From Methanothrix soehngenii GP6 (GTDB taxonomy: Archaea > Halobacteriota > Methanosarcinia > Methanotrichales > Methanotrichaceae), in assembly GCF_000204415.1 (NCBI RefSeq), contig NC_015416.1, positions 248,001 through 312,000 on the forward strand: a stretch of 64,000 nt of DNA. The letters are read 5' to 3'. The translations under genes were made by a program, and so were the position numbers. The notes under the pieces were generated by a model that was given only the letters and a program-made list of their open reading frames with translations, was not told where the DNA came from and did not search any database. This document shows positions 15,861 to 25,067 of the stretch, in pieces (position 1 is the first letter of the stretch; each line of letters opens with the position of its first letter).

Positions 15861-17281
15861 TTATGCTGTCCGAGCTTAAGGCAACCCTCCTGGCCGGATC
15901 GGCAGAGGAGTATCTCTCCCAGCTTTATGAGAGGATCGAGAGGGGTAAGCTCAATGCCTTTACCACCCTGGCCAGGGAAACGGCTTTGAGAGAGGCAAAA
16001 AGCTTTGATCAAAATCCGGGGAAGGGGCTCCTGGCCGGAGTTCCCATCGCCATCAAGGAGTGCATATCGACCAAGGGAATTGAGAGCAACTGCAGCTCCA
16101 GGATTCTGCAGGGATACATCCCGCCATATGATGCCCATGTGATCGAGCGTTTGCGGGCAGAGGGGGCCATAATCATGGGCAAGACCAATATGGACGAGTT
16201 CGCCATGGGGACCTCCACTGAGACCAGCGCCTTCGGTCCGACCAGAAACCCCTGGGATATCGATTGCGTTCCGGGCGGCTCCAGCGGGGGAAGCGCTGCT
16301 TGCGTTGCTGGTGGCGAGGCTCCTTGTTCCCTGGGCTCGGATACGGGCGGATCGGTGCGCTGTCCGGCATCGTTCTGCGGCATCGTCGGCCTGAAGCCCA
16401 CCTACGGCCTGGTATCGCGTTATGGACTGATCGCTTATGCCAACTCCTTAGAGCAGATCGGGCCTCTGACCCGTACGGTAAAGGATACCGCACTCCTCTT
16501 GGAGGTCATCGCCGGGCATGACTGGCGGGACTCGACCTCAGCGGAGAAGAGCAGCTATCTGCCCGACCTGGACCGGGGGATCTATGGCATGAAGATAGGC
16601 ATACCCAAGGAGTACTTCGGGGAAGGGGTGAATGAAAAAGTAGAGAAGTCGGTCTGGGATGCGATATCCGTCCTGGAGGGCCTGGGAGCGAGCTGGCAGG
16701 AGGTGAGCCTCCCCCATACCCAGTATGCTCTGGCCGCCTATTATGTGATCGCCATGAGTGAGGCCTCCTCCAATCTGGCCCGCTTTGATGGCCTGCGCTA
16801 TGGGCTGCGCCAGGCTGGGGAGGACCGGGACTGGCATACCACCTTCTCCGAGATTCGCAGCAAGGGCTTCGGTCCTGAGGTGAAAAGGCGCATACTCCTG
16901 GGGACCTATGCTCTGTCCGCAGGATACTATGGCCGCTACTATCTCAAGGCGCTGAAGGTGAGGACCCTTATCAAAGAGGATTTCCTGCAGGCCTTCAAAC
17001 AGGTCGATCTCCTCGCCAGCCCGACCATGCCCATTCCCGCTTTCAGGATCGGCGAGCGGATAAACGATCCTCTCTCTCTTTACAAAGCGGACATATTCAC
17101 CGTGCCCATCAACCTGGCAGGAGTTCCGGCGATATCCCTGCCCTGCGGATTTGCTGGCCAGCTTCCTATCGGCCTGCAGCTTATAGGCCCGCACTTCGGC
17201 GAGGCGGCAGTTCTGCAGGCGGCACAGGCTTTTGAGGCGGCGACGCCGTACCATGAGAGGACGCCGGAGGAGGTGGTCTAG
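15857..17281 (+). CDS. gatA: Asp/Glu-tRNA amidotransferase subunit A
   Basis: 474-residue amidase-signature enzyme releasing ammonia from Gln or Asn for tRNA amidation. The Ser-cisSer-Lys triad is present: Lys in I-K-E-C-I-S, cis-Ser in G-G-S-S-G-G-S, and the nucleophile Ser in D-T-G-G-S-V-R-C-P-A-S. The start is GTG 15857 overlapping the gatC stop, or ATG 15863 two codons later. It ends with TAG directly abutting the gatB ATG, so gatCAB is a single tightly packed operon. Confidence 0.97.
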   Translation: MIMLSELKATLLAGSAEEYLSQLYERIERGKLNAFTTLARETALREAKSFDQNPGKGLLAGVPIAIKECISTKGIESNCSSRILQGYIPPYDAHVIERLRAEGAIIMGKTNMDEFAMGTSTETSAFGPTRNPWDIDCVPGGSSGGSAACVAGGEAPCSLGSDTGGSVRCPASFCGIVGLKPTYGLVSRYGLIAYANSLEQIGPLTRTVKDTALLLEVIAGHDWRDSTSAEKSSYLPDLDRGIYGMKIGIPKEYFGEGVNEKVEKSVWDAISVLEGLGASWQEVSLPHTQYALAAYYVIAMSEASSNLARFDGLRYGLRQAGEDRDWHTTFSEIRSKGFGPEVKRRILLGTYALSAGYYGRYYLKALKVRTLIKEDFLQAFKQVDLLASPTMPIPAFRIGERINDPLSLYKADIFTVPINLAGVPAISLPCGFAGQLPIGLQLIGPHFGEAAVLQAAQAFEAATPYHERTPEEVV

Positions 17282-18697
17282 ATGGAGGATGTCATCATCG
17301 GCCTGGAGATTCATGTTCAGCTCAACCGGCTGGAGTCGAAGATGTTCTGCGGCTGCTCGACTAAATATCATAATTCCGAGCCCAACAGCCATACCTGCCC
17401 GGTCTGCCTGGGCCTGCCCGGCTCTTTGCCGGTGATCAACCGCAAAGCAGTGGAGAGCGGCATAAAAGTGGGATTGGCCCTGAACTGCAAGATCGAGGAG
17501 GAGACCCTCTTTTACCGCAAGAATTACTACTACCCGGATCTGCCCAAGGGCTTCCAGATCAGCCAGTACGACTATCCTCTGGCGACAGGCGGCCATATCA
17601 TGATCCTGGGCGACGACGACCAGGAGAGGAATATACGCATCAATCGGGCTCATATGGAGGAGGACCCGGGAAGGCTGGTGCATGCCGGGACCATTGATAA
17701 GGCGAAGTACACCATGGTGGACTACAACCGCTGCGGCATGCCTCTCTTAGAGGTGGTGACTGAGCCCGATCTGCATTCACCCAAGGAGGCGCGGGCGTTT
17801 CTCGATAAGTTGAAGAGCATTCTCGAGTACCTGGACGTCTTTGACGGTTCCCTGGAGGGGGCGATGAGGGTGGATGCCAACATCTCTTTGAAGGGCGGCG
17901 ACCGCTCCGAGGTCAAGAACATCTCTGGATTTAAGGGAGTGGAGAAGGCCCTCTCCTATGAGATCACCCGCCAGAGGAACCTGGCCCGGCGGAACATCAA
18001 GGTGGTGCAGGAAACCCGACACTTCGATGAATTGCGCAACATCACCGTCTCCATCCGCAGCAAGGTGGGGGCGCACGATTACCGCTACTTCCCCGAGTGC
18101 GATCTGGTGACCCTGCGCATCGCCTCCTGGGTTCCTGCCATAAGGGAGGCTCTGCCTGAGCTGCCGGACTCGAAGAGGGAGAGGTTCGTCCGGCAGTACA
18201 GCCTGGCCGATGACCACGCCAAGTCATTGACCACGGAGATCCGGTTGGCCGACTTCTATGAGTTCGTGGCTGCCCGGGCCTCGCCCAGGATGGCCGCGGT
18301 CTGGATCGCCGATGTCCTCAAGGGGGAATTGAACTACCGCGATCTGGGGATAGAGAGCTTCAGCCCGGAGCATATGGTGGAGATTGTGCAGCTGCTCGGC
18401 GAGAATAAGATTACCGAGCACGGGGCGGTGGAGGTCATCCGCGACCTGCTGGATAAGAAAGGCAGCTCGCCCCAGGAGATCATCAAATCCCGCGGCCTGG
18501 GCCGGGCGGAGGATGATGTGGTGGCACGAGCGGTTGCGGAGGCGGTGGCGGAGTGCAGCGCGGCCGTCGCGGACTATAAAGCGGGAAGCGAGAGGGCCCT
18601 GAACTATATCGTGGGTCAGGTGATGAAAAAGACCAGGGGCAAGGCCAGCCCTGGCGAGGTACATAATCTGGTCCGGGCCCAGGTGGACAAGCTTTAG
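17282..18697 (+). CDS. gatB: Asp/Glu-tRNA amidotransferase subunit B
   Basis: 471-residue kinase-like subunit that binds tRNA, phosphorylates the misacylated residue and adds the ammonia. It begins V-I-I-G-L-E-I-H-V-Q-L and has the zinc cysteines (M-F-C-G-C...C-P-V-C), the F-Y-R-K-N-Y-Y-Y-P-D-L-P-K-G-F motif and a C-terminal YqeY-type tail ending in the Lys-rich G-Q-V-M-K-K-T-R-G-K-A. Stop TAG; a T-rich stretch follows at 18751-18765. Confidence 0.97.
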   Translation: MEDVIIGLEIHVQLNRLESKMFCGCSTKYHNSEPNSHTCPVCLGLPGSLPVINRKAVESGIKVGLALNCKIEEETLFYRKNYYYPDLPKGFQISQYDYPLATGGHIMILGDDDQERNIRINRAHMEEDPGRLVHAGTIDKAKYTMVDYNRCGMPLLEVVTEPDLHSPKEARAFLDKLKSILEYLDVFDGSLEGAMRVDANISLKGGDRSEVKNISGFKGVEKALSYEITRQRNLARRNIKVVQETRHFDELRNITVSIRSKVGAHDYRYFPECDLVTLRIASWVPAIREALPELPDSKRERFVRQYSLADDHAKSLTTEIRLADFYEFVAARASPRMAAVWIADVLKGELNYRDLGIESFSPEHMVEIVQLLGENKITEHGAVEVIRDLLDKKGSSPQEIIKSRGLGRAEDDVVARAVAEAVAECSAAVADYKAGSERALNYIVGQVMKKTRGKASPGEVHNLVRAQVDKL

Positions 18698-18749
18698 GGC
18701 GATGGTCAGAGGAGGGAGGAGAGCAAGGCATGGAGGAAAATCTCAGGGT

Positions 18750-18766
18750 CATCTCTTTTTTCTTTC
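18750..18766 (+). terminator. T-rich terminator after gatCAB
   Basis: A pyrimidine run with T6 about 55 nt after the gatB stop. The remaining gap up to 19046 is AT-rich and shows no gene; it ends with ACTTATAT about 30 nt before the next ATG. Confidence 0.4.
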
Positions 18767-19046
18767 CTTCTTCTCTATTCGGTCGTGATCCTAAAATAGG
18801 TTGAAGTTCTGGAACTCGATTAACGATTGCGGTTTCTCGGACACGCCCGAGAGAGGACATTCTGGGCAAATCAGCATTCAATAAGGCCTAATTCTGCGGC
18901 AGGCCTAAATACCAACCCATAATTGATTCACGACCTCTCTATTCTGTTGGCCCAGTTTTCCATCTAATGATACCATTTTTCCACGGTTTTTCAGTTGGGA
19001 GAAGAGTTAATTACTTATATCCTGGATCCTCAATATAGGAATTAAA

Positions 19047-19244
19047 ATGGCAATGCTACTGGGGTTGACATTGAGTGCGGCTGGCCTCTTGCTGCTGAAT
19101 AGAGTATTTAAGGAGAGCTTCGGGTCACAGAAGGCGGCCGAGGGCGACAAATCCAGGAATCGTGTCATCGAGATCCATGACTATGAGATCCTGGACGACA
19201 TTCAAAGTTGTGCTTCTGAGGGCTATAAAGTGAAGATAACTTAA
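19047..19244 (+). CDS. Small single-pass membrane protein, unknown
   Basis: 65 residues: an N-terminal hydrophobic helix (about 2-18), then a charged cytosolic tail ending V-I-E-I-H-D-Y-E-I-L-D-D-I-Q-S-C-A-S-E-G-Y-K. TATA-like ACTTATAT about 30 nt upstream suits a leaderless transcript. I recognise no family. The coding character is fair but the gene is short, so it remains tentative. Confidence 0.45.
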   Translation: MAMLLGLTLSAAGLLLLNRVFKESFGSQKAAEGDKSRNRVIEIHDYEILDDIQSCASEGYKVKIT

Positions 19245-19346
19245 CTTGAAGCAGTAACTATAATTTCTTATAAAGAATAATAAAATGTTCACATAGATCT
19301 CCCAAAATGGGACAGCCTTTTCTACCATTCCCCCCTTTATCGAACC

Positions 19347-20501
19347 ATGCAGCCCAAGCCCGAGTTCACCAGCATCTCCCCCGGCAATCTGGTTGCGGTC
19401 ACCGAGATCGACCTGGGAGCCCTCGCGGAGATATACGATGAGATGGACATATATTTATCGATTTATATGAAAAGCGCCAGCACGGCGGACCTGGACGCCA
19501 GCCGTTCTTTTGTCGCCTCCCGGTTCAGGGCCATGGAAAAGTCCCTTCCCTCCGAACTTCGAGAATCCTTTCAGAAGACCGTCTCTTTGGCCCAGGAGGC
19601 AATAGAATCGCCATCCTGGAAAGGAGAGAGATCAAGGGTGATCTTAGCCTCCAGCCCGGAGTCATTCCTGCACGTCTACCGGATGGGACTGGAGGCGGAG
19701 CCTCTAGTGGTCCTGGACACCTCGCCATTTCTCCTTCCCCTGGCCAGGCTCAGGGACGACTACCTGGACTGGGGCCTTTTGCTGCTCGACTCTCAGGAGG
19801 CCAAATTGTTTGTCATCCGCTCCCGCATCATGGAAGAGATGAGCCGCTCTTCTATCGACCTTATGAACAAGCATAAGAAAGGTGGATGGAGCCAGATGCG
19901 CTTTGACCGCTTGCGAAAGGGGGCCATCAAGTCCTTCTTCACCCAGGTAGCAGAGGACCTCGCCAATCTGGATAACCTGCAGGGGATGAGGGGACTGGTG
20001 CTTGCCGGACCGGGTGAGGCGAAAAGCCAGCTCAAGGAATTGCTCCCCCCACAGGCCAGGGATCGGGTATTAGGCCTGCTGGATGTCCCCATGGGCACAG
20101 TTCCCAGCGAGCTGGTGAAGATGGGCGACCAGGTGGCCCTGGATTACGAGCGCTCGGTGAGCAAGAAGAGGGCAGAGGAGCTGAAGTCCAATGTGCTCAA
20201 GGGCCAGCTTTCCTCCTACGGAATCGATCCGGTCAGAGATGCTCTGACTCATGGCAGGGTCAACACTTTAGTCATGCTCTCCGATTATGTGGTCCCCGGC
20301 TGGATCTGCGAAAAATGCCAGCACTTCCAGGAGGGGGCTCGGCCCGAGATCTGCCCCCAGTGCGGCGGCAGGACCTCTCAGGTGAACGTCTTAGAGGAGC
20401 TCTACGAGCTGGCCCAGAGGACGGGAGCAGAGGTGGAGTTCGTGGAGGAGGATGAGTTCCTGCAGTCTATTGGCGGCGTGGGGGCAATACTGCGCTATTG
20501 A
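19347..20501 (+). CDS. eRF1/Vms1-like archaeal release-factor-related protein with zinc ribbon
   Basis: 384-residue protein with the layout of eRF1-related (Vms1/baeRF-type) proteins: a variable N-terminal domain, a central RNase-H-like domain (L-L-L-L-D-S-Q-E-A-K-L-F) and a C-terminal L7Ae-like domain. A four-Cys zinc ribbon, C-E-K-C...C-P-Q-C, lies near 317-341. The G-G-Q motif of true class-I release factors is absent, so it is not the translation terminator. Vms1 relatives release peptides from stalled ribosomes. The NFACT gene at 27 kb would be a functional partner. Confidence 0.75.
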   Translation: MQPKPEFTSISPGNLVAVTEIDLGALAEIYDEMDIYLSIYMKSASTADLDASRSFVASRFRAMEKSLPSELRESFQKTVSLAQEAIESPSWKGERSRVILASSPESFLHVYRMGLEAEPLVVLDTSPFLLPLARLRDDYLDWGLLLLDSQEAKLFVIRSRIMEEMSRSSIDLMNKHKKGGWSQMRFDRLRKGAIKSFFTQVAEDLANLDNLQGMRGLVLAGPGEAKSQLKELLPPQARDRVLGLLDVPMGTVPSELVKMGDQVALDYERSVSKKRAEELKSNVLKGQLSSYGIDPVRDALTHGRVNTLVMLSDYVVPGWICEKCQHFQEGARPEICPQCGGRTSQVNVLEELYELAQRTGAEVEFVEEDEFLQSIGGVGAILRY

Positions 20502-20684
20502 AGGCGAATTATTCAGCGAATAGCCTGTTTTTATTCATCCTTTTGGGCATGATCCCCCCTGCTGGAGGGCGAACTAAAAAGAAGGAGTGCGAACCAAAAA
20601 GAATATAGCGAGTAGCTAATATCTTGGAGATAAGTATATAGATAACAAGCTATTTTTTCAGAGGTTTATTGGAGTGATGAACTC

Positions 20685-21488
20685 ATGAGTGATATAAAAA
20701 TTGCTTTTGACCGTGCATATGCTGCCATTGCCATCCTCTTTCTGATGATGGCGCAGGGATCGCTGGCTGAGGAGGACGACAGCCTGTATCAGATCTCGAC
20801 CATTGGCGCGCTTATGCAGGGGGTATATGATGGCACAATGACTTTTGGAGAACTTGGCGAGCGCGGCGATTTCGGGCTGGGGACTGTGCAGGCCCTTGAT
20901 GGTGAGATGGTTGCCGTTGACGGCCGGTTCTACCAGGTGAAATCCGATGGTGTCGCATATAGCTTGAGCGATAGCATGATCACGCCTTTTTCCGTGGTCA
21001 CATTCTTTGATGCCGAGGAGACGATAAACCTGGGGGGAAGATATAACCTCAGCGAGCTGCAGGGCTATCTGGACAATTCGCTAGAAAGTGATAATCTGTT
21101 TTACGCCATCAGGATCGACGGCACATTCGACTATGTCAAGACAAGAAGCGTGCCCGCCCAGGAGAAGCCCTATCCGCCTCTCGAAGAAGCTATAAAAGGG
21201 CAAGAGATATTCGAGTTTCACGATGTTGAGGGAACAGTGGTCGGATTCAGATGCCCAGACTATGTCGAAGGGGTGAATGTTCCCGGCTACCACCTGCACT
21301 TCATCACTTTAGATCGCAAAGCGGGAGGCCATCTCCTGGACCTGGAGATCGAGGATGCGAGCGCGAAAGTGGACAGCATATCCGGCTTCGAGATGGATCT
21401 ACCAGAGAACAAGCAGTTTTATCAGGCAGATCTATCAGATAGCCAGGAGGAAGAGCTGGAGAGGATAGAGAGCAATCCCAGGGAGTAG
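20685..21488 (+). CDS. budA: Alpha-acetolactate decarboxylase, exported
   Basis: 267 residues. The decarboxylase fold is seen from Q-I-S-T-I-G-A-L-M-Q-G-V-Y-D-G onward, with G-L-G-T-V-Q-A-L-D-G-E-M and the zinc histidines in G-Y-H-L-H-F-I-T-L-D-R-K-A-G-G-H. The enzyme turns acetolactate into acetoin. An N-terminal hydrophobic segment (about 12-29, ending S-L-A-E) looks like a signal peptide, which is unexpected for a substrate made in the cytosol. GGAGTGAT precedes the ATG; a TATA box lies at about 20634. Confidence 0.92.
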   Translation: MSDIKIAFDRAYAAIAILFLMMAQGSLAEEDDSLYQISTIGALMQGVYDGTMTFGELGERGDFGLGTVQALDGEMVAVDGRFYQVKSDGVAYSLSDSMITPFSVVTFFDAEETINLGGRYNLSELQGYLDNSLESDNLFYAIRIDGTFDYVKTRSVPAQEKPYPPLEEAIKGQEIFEFHDVEGTVVGFRCPDYVEGVNVPGYHLHFITLDRKAGGHLLDLEIEDASAKVDSISGFEMDLPENKQFYQADLSDSQEEELERIESNPRE

Positions 21489-21613
21489 AGGATCTTGCAA
21501 AATATTTTTATTATCAATGATTACGTGATGTGTGAGCTGGTAGCATTGGAAGATCCTCACATTCCTGGCAATCTTCAAAAAAGGAAGAAACGTTTTGTGC
21601 CAGATTCCTGGCT

Positions 21614-22723
21614 TCAGACTCTGACGAACTTGCTCTTGGGGGCCCCGCAGGGGCATTTCCAGGTGCCTGGCAGATCTTCGAATGCCACTCCATCATTTTC
21701 CGCTGGATCATATACGTATCCGCATACCTTGCACCTCCAGGCGGCAGCCTGAGAGGCTGCATTGCTCGATGCAGCTGCGTTTGCTTCGGTTTTATCCAAT
21801 TGATCTGAATTGCCATCAGTGGGAGAGGAAGCCTGCAGGGCAGCGACTACCGCTTCGGCAAACTCCTGAGAGGCGGAGGGGCCGTTAGCAGTGATGATCT
21901 TTCCGTCCTGAACCACAGCATCGTCTGATACTATCGCTCCCTTTGACTTGATATGGTCGGTCTCAGATGCAGTGGCCTTCTTACCCTTGAGAAGGCCGGC
22001 GTCCGCCAGGATCCAGGGGCCCAGACAGATGGCTCCCACGATTTTCTTTTGTGCGTTGGCCGATTTGGCGATCTTCTGGTAGTCCGGGTCACGGTTCAGC
22101 TCCTGGGAGTAGATCCCTTCCCCGCCCACGAAGACCACGGCGATGTAATCGGAGAGCTTTACCTCATCAAGGTCCAGATCCACCTCCGTCCTCTCGCCGC
22201 TCATTCCGGTGGCTGTCTTCACCCCTTTGCTGGCCAGATGAACCTGGTAGCCCATGCTCTGGAAGTAGTCGCGAGGCACATTCAGCTCCTCTTCTTGATA
22301 CTGATCTGGCGGGAGAACCATCAGGATCTTCTCTTTGCTTGAGCCTGTATCCAGAGCAGGCGCAAGGCCATTGCCCGATCTATCCTCTGAGTCTTTGTTA
22401 TCTCCGAAATCCTGCGAGTTCATTTCATCTTCTTGCCAATACGGCTGCTCATTATCCTGATACGGGTCGTCGGATTGATCGTCCTTGGGAACATAGCCTG
22501 AGCAGTAGACTTGAATGAAGTTGCCGGCATATGCGGAATAGCAGTTCGGGCAGAGGGTGTAGGGATCAATGCTCTCAGCCTCGGCCGGCGTCAGGATGAC
22601 GGTATATCCGCAGACGGGACACTGCCAGCAGGTGTAGTCTGTATCTGAAGCAGTCTGTGCAGATGCTGGAGACATCGCAGCCAGCAATATGAGAATGAGT
22701 GGTGTGAGGAATGGGCTTTTCAT
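21614..22723 (-). CDS. Exported rubredoxin-like/DJ-1(PfpI)/rubredoxin fusion protein
   Basis: 369 residues: signal peptide (ends A-S-A-Q, about 22); zinc-ribbon/rubredoxin-like module (C-W-Q-C-P-V-C-G-Y ... C-P-N-C, about 32-60); acidic Asn/Asp-rich linker; DJ-1/PfpI domain (about 130-300) with the nucleophile elbow G-A-I-C-L-G-P-W; a short Ala-rich linker; C-terminal rubredoxin starting [12 protein letters not shown]. The second rubredoxin knuckle reads C-P-C-G-A, one residue shorter than the normal C-x-x-C. The His that usually follows the DJ-1 cysteine is Leu. Probably an exported redox or stress protein; substrate unknown. Confidence 0.85.
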   Translation of the reverse strand: MKSPFLTPLILILLAAMSPASAQTASDTDYTCWQCPVCGYTVILTPAEAESIDPYTLCPNCYSAYAGNFIQVYCSGYVPKDDQSDDPYQDNEQPYWQEDEMNSQDFGDNKDSEDRSGNGLAPALDTGSSKEKILMVLPPDQYQEEELNVPRDYFQSMGYQVHLASKGVKTATGMSGERTEVDLDLDEVKLSDYIAVVFVGGEGIYSQELNRDPDYQKIAKSANAQKKIVGAICLGPWILADAGLLKGKKATASETDHIKSKGAIVSDDAVVQDGKIITANGPSASQEFAEAVVAALQASSPTDGNSDQLDKTEANAAASSNAASQAAAWRCKVCGYVYDPAENDGVAFEDLPGTWKCPCGAPKSKFVRV

Positions 22724-23288
22724 GTTGAATGAAGTGATGGATTAGGATAAATAGATTAGCGAAACTGAATTACTGTGGTTGATGATACGGAATATCACGA
22801 TGCAATCCCCCCTTTCAGGCAAATCAACTCTCAGAATCGATCTTACAATCGAATGCACAAATCACCTCCTGCTGCGCGGGGCGGAGATGAGCAACAAAGC
22901 ATCTTGCTATGGAGGCAGAGGTGGCAGCATTGGGCGAAATTTTAATGTTAGCAGGATCGGGAGCCTAAGACGATATATGAGAGATTATTAATGTCTCTTT
23001 GATCTCTATTTCGAAATTAGAGGACTGGAATGATTTTATTATATTTTTAGATCGAACTACGAGCAATTAATCAATATAAAAATGCTAAAGTGATATAATA
23101 TTAGAAATAAAACCATTAGGAACCTATAATCTGATTTTAAAACGCTAATTGGTCTGCTATTAGGGTCAGCGTTCGATGTGTCTTGCGGTTCGTCCGGCTC
23201 TTCTTTTTTAAATCGTTCAGATTTCCCTTTGCCTGCAAGACAACTCAAGCCTGAGGGCTGACGTTGATCTTGAGTGGAGGTATAGTGA
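22724..23288. other. Intergenic, AT-rich
   Basis: About 565 nt with no convincing gene. A 70-codon frame at 22779-22991 lacks a ribosome site and coding character. The right half is strongly AT-rich. GGAGGT about 8 nt before 23289 belongs to the next gene. Confidence 0.5.
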
Positions 23289-23840
23289 ATGAGATATGTT
23301 AGACTATTTGCGGCATTGTTGGTCGCATGTATTTCCATCGTCCCAGCCCTTTCAATGCAGGATAATGGAATTGCTCTAAAGGAATGTGCAAAGCAGATGG
23401 AATCCCCCTGTCAGAAGTCCCTGATGAGCGAAAAGGCACCGGATCTCCAGCAGCAGGGTCGAACGAACGCCATGGCAGATAATTATGAGGGTAACTTTGC
23501 CCCCAAGCCGATGATGGATGGCAGGCAAGATTCGTGCGGGGAAGATCCATGCCAGGATTGCCGGATGAATCGGAATAAAGGAGGCGCACCCAAGTCCATG
23601 ATGGACGGCAAGCAGCCCAATCAGTTCTGCAAGAATCCACAGGCAGGCCAGGATGATAAGATCGGTCCTGAGGTCATGACGGATTGTAGGGAAGGTCCTC
23701 GCGGCCAGAACTCGGAGAATCCACAGAGCGATAAGATCGTTCCCAAGTCGATGATGGATGGCAAGCGGAATCCGTTCGATCAGAATCCCCGCATGGGCCA
23801 GAATATGGGTCCTATGAATGATATTGCAGCTCCGAGGTAG
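23289..23840 (+). CDS. Secreted protein with degenerate P-K-x-M-M-D-G repeats
   Basis: 183 residues: signal peptide (about 1-22, ends A-L-S-M), a short Cys-containing segment, then about four repeats of roughly 30 residues, each built around P-K-[PS]-M-M-D-G-[KR] (P-K-P-M-M-D-G-R, P-K-S-M-M-D-G-K, P-E-V-M-T-D-C-R, P-K-S-M-M-D-G-K) and spaced by Asn/Gln/Pro-rich linkers; six or more cysteines (C-G-E-D-P-C-Q-D-C). GGAGGT is well placed before the ATG. No family recognised; the composition suggests a flexible surface or matrix protein, possibly metal-binding. Confidence 0.7.
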   Translation: MRYVRLFAALLVACISIVPALSMQDNGIALKECAKQMESPCQKSLMSEKAPDLQQQGRTNAMADNYEGNFAPKPMMDGRQDSCGEDPCQDCRMNRNKGGAPKSMMDGKQPNQFCKNPQAGQDDKIGPEVMTDCREGPRGQNSENPQSDKIVPKSMMDGKRNPFDQNPRMGQNMGPMNDIAAPR

Positions 23841-24023
23841 AGCAGGAAAACCATCATTCAAAGGGATCATGGCGAGGTGAATTTCAAAAAGCGAGTATCA
23901 GATCGGCCAGGAGTCAGAATTCCTGGCCCGCTTTTTGGAGTTAAATGACAAAAGGTGAACGGAGCAAAGATAAACTGAATTCCAATGATTTCGGAGTTTG
24001 ATTAAAGCGGTGGGGGTTTCACA

Positions 24024-24326
24024 ATGGTTATTGGTTTCGCGATGGTAAAGGTAGTTCGCGGGCATGAGGACGAGGCTTATCTGGACCTCAGGAAGGTCAG
24101 CGGGGTAAAAGAAGCCTATCGCATCTTGGGCGAGTACCAGTTCTTCGTAGTAATGCAGGCAAAAAGCGTTGCTGCTCTGCAGGGATTGATTGGCGGGGTA
24201 AGGAGTATACCTGACGCGACCAATATCTGCCATGTTCTCATCACAGATAGGGATGCATCAAAGCAGTTAGCCCCGATCGACGAATCATCTTTTGATTTCG
24301 AGGTCCCAGTACGGGGATGCTCCTAA
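24024..24326 (+). CDS. Stand-alone Lrp/AsnC ligand-binding (RAM) domain protein
   Basis: 100 residues with the beta-alpha-beta-beta-alpha-beta pattern of the AsnC C-terminal domain (A-M-V-K-V, V-K-E-A-Y-R-I-L-G-E-Y-Q-F-F-V-V, I-P-D-A-T-N-I-C-H-V-L-I). There is no helix-turn-helix. Such proteins oligomerise and bind amino acids or modulate full-length Lrp proteins. GGTGGGGGT lies upstream of the ATG. Neighbours give no hint of the ligand. Confidence 0.82.
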   Translation: MVIGFAMVKVVRGHEDEAYLDLRKVSGVKEAYRILGEYQFFVVMQAKSVAALQGLIGGVRSIPDATNICHVLITDRDASKQLAPIDESSFDFEVPVRGCS

Positions 24327-24416
24327 AGCTCTTCGGAACTCTGAAGAGCTTTGCTCACCTGATGGTGGATACCAATTCATAAATTTGCAGATCGAAAATT
24401 GAAAGGAGAAATCGAT

Positions 24417-25004
24417 ATGAATATAGCATATTATCTGACAGCATTATTGATATTGAGCAGCATGGCCCTGCCGGCTTCATGCCAGGAACAGATAAGTCTC
24501 ACCATAAACGTTCATGAGGAGGCCCTTGATGGTCCTCTTCTTTCAGAAGTTCTCATTACCGGATCGGATGGGACTGGAAATGAGTTTGCTGGAGTAACGG
24601 ACAGCGACGGTGTAGCGGTTATCAGCGGGACTCCAGGTACCTGGCAGTTTTCCTTCCAGAAGGATGGCTATGACGACCTTAACCTGCAATATGATGCCAC
24701 GCAGACCGAGGAGACTGCCGCATACCTTGAAAAGAGCTCTTGCGCTGAACAGGTTGCCCTTGCAGTATATGTCCTTGAAGGAAGTCTGGATGGCCCAATT
24801 CTCTCTGATGTTCAGATCACGGGGCAGGACGGAGATGGAAATGAATTTTCAGGGACAACGAACTCCACCGGGGTCGCCATCATCAGCGGCATACCCGGTA
24901 CCTGGCAGTTTGCCTTCCAGAAAGCTGGCTATGATTCCCTTTACCTGCAATATAATGCCACACAAAGCGAGGAAGCAGCGGCATATCTGGAGAAGGCTGA
25001 CTGA
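24417..25004 (+). CDS. Exported protein of two carboxypeptidase-regulatory-like repeats
   Basis: 195 residues from ATG 24417, with GGAG about 11 nt upstream; an earlier TTG overlaps the ribosome site. A signal peptide (ends P-A-S-C-Q) precedes two tandem domains of about 85 residues that are near copies: each runs L-D-G-P-[LI]-L-S-[ED]-V ... G-N-E-F-[AS]-G-T ... I-S-G-[TI]-P-G-T-W-Q-F ... A-A-Y-L-E-K. This is the transthyretin-like carboxypeptidase-regulatory fold, generally used as a structural surface module. The high similarity points to a recent internal duplication. Confidence 0.82.
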   Translation: MNIAYYLTALLILSSMALPASCQEQISLTINVHEEALDGPLLSEVLITGSDGTGNEFAGVTDSDGVAVISGTPGTWQFSFQKDGYDDLNLQYDATQTEETAAYLEKSSCAEQVALAVYVLEGSLDGPILSDVQITGQDGDGNEFSGTTNSTGVAIISGIPGTWQFAFQKAGYDSLYLQYNATQSEEAAAYLEKAD

Positions 25005-25067
25005 ATATTTTGGCAAAACAAGTGCAATGGGCGGCACAAAGCCTCCCTTTCTCAATTCTCTCATATT

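Noticed and set aside
16538-17683. 381-codon frame antisense to gatA/gatB
   Set aside because: Shadow frame produced by GC-biased third positions; the sense genes are certain.
22779-22991. 70-codon frame after the rubredoxin/DJ-1 gene
   Set aside because: No ribosome site, no coding bias and unrecognisable sequence; probably chance.
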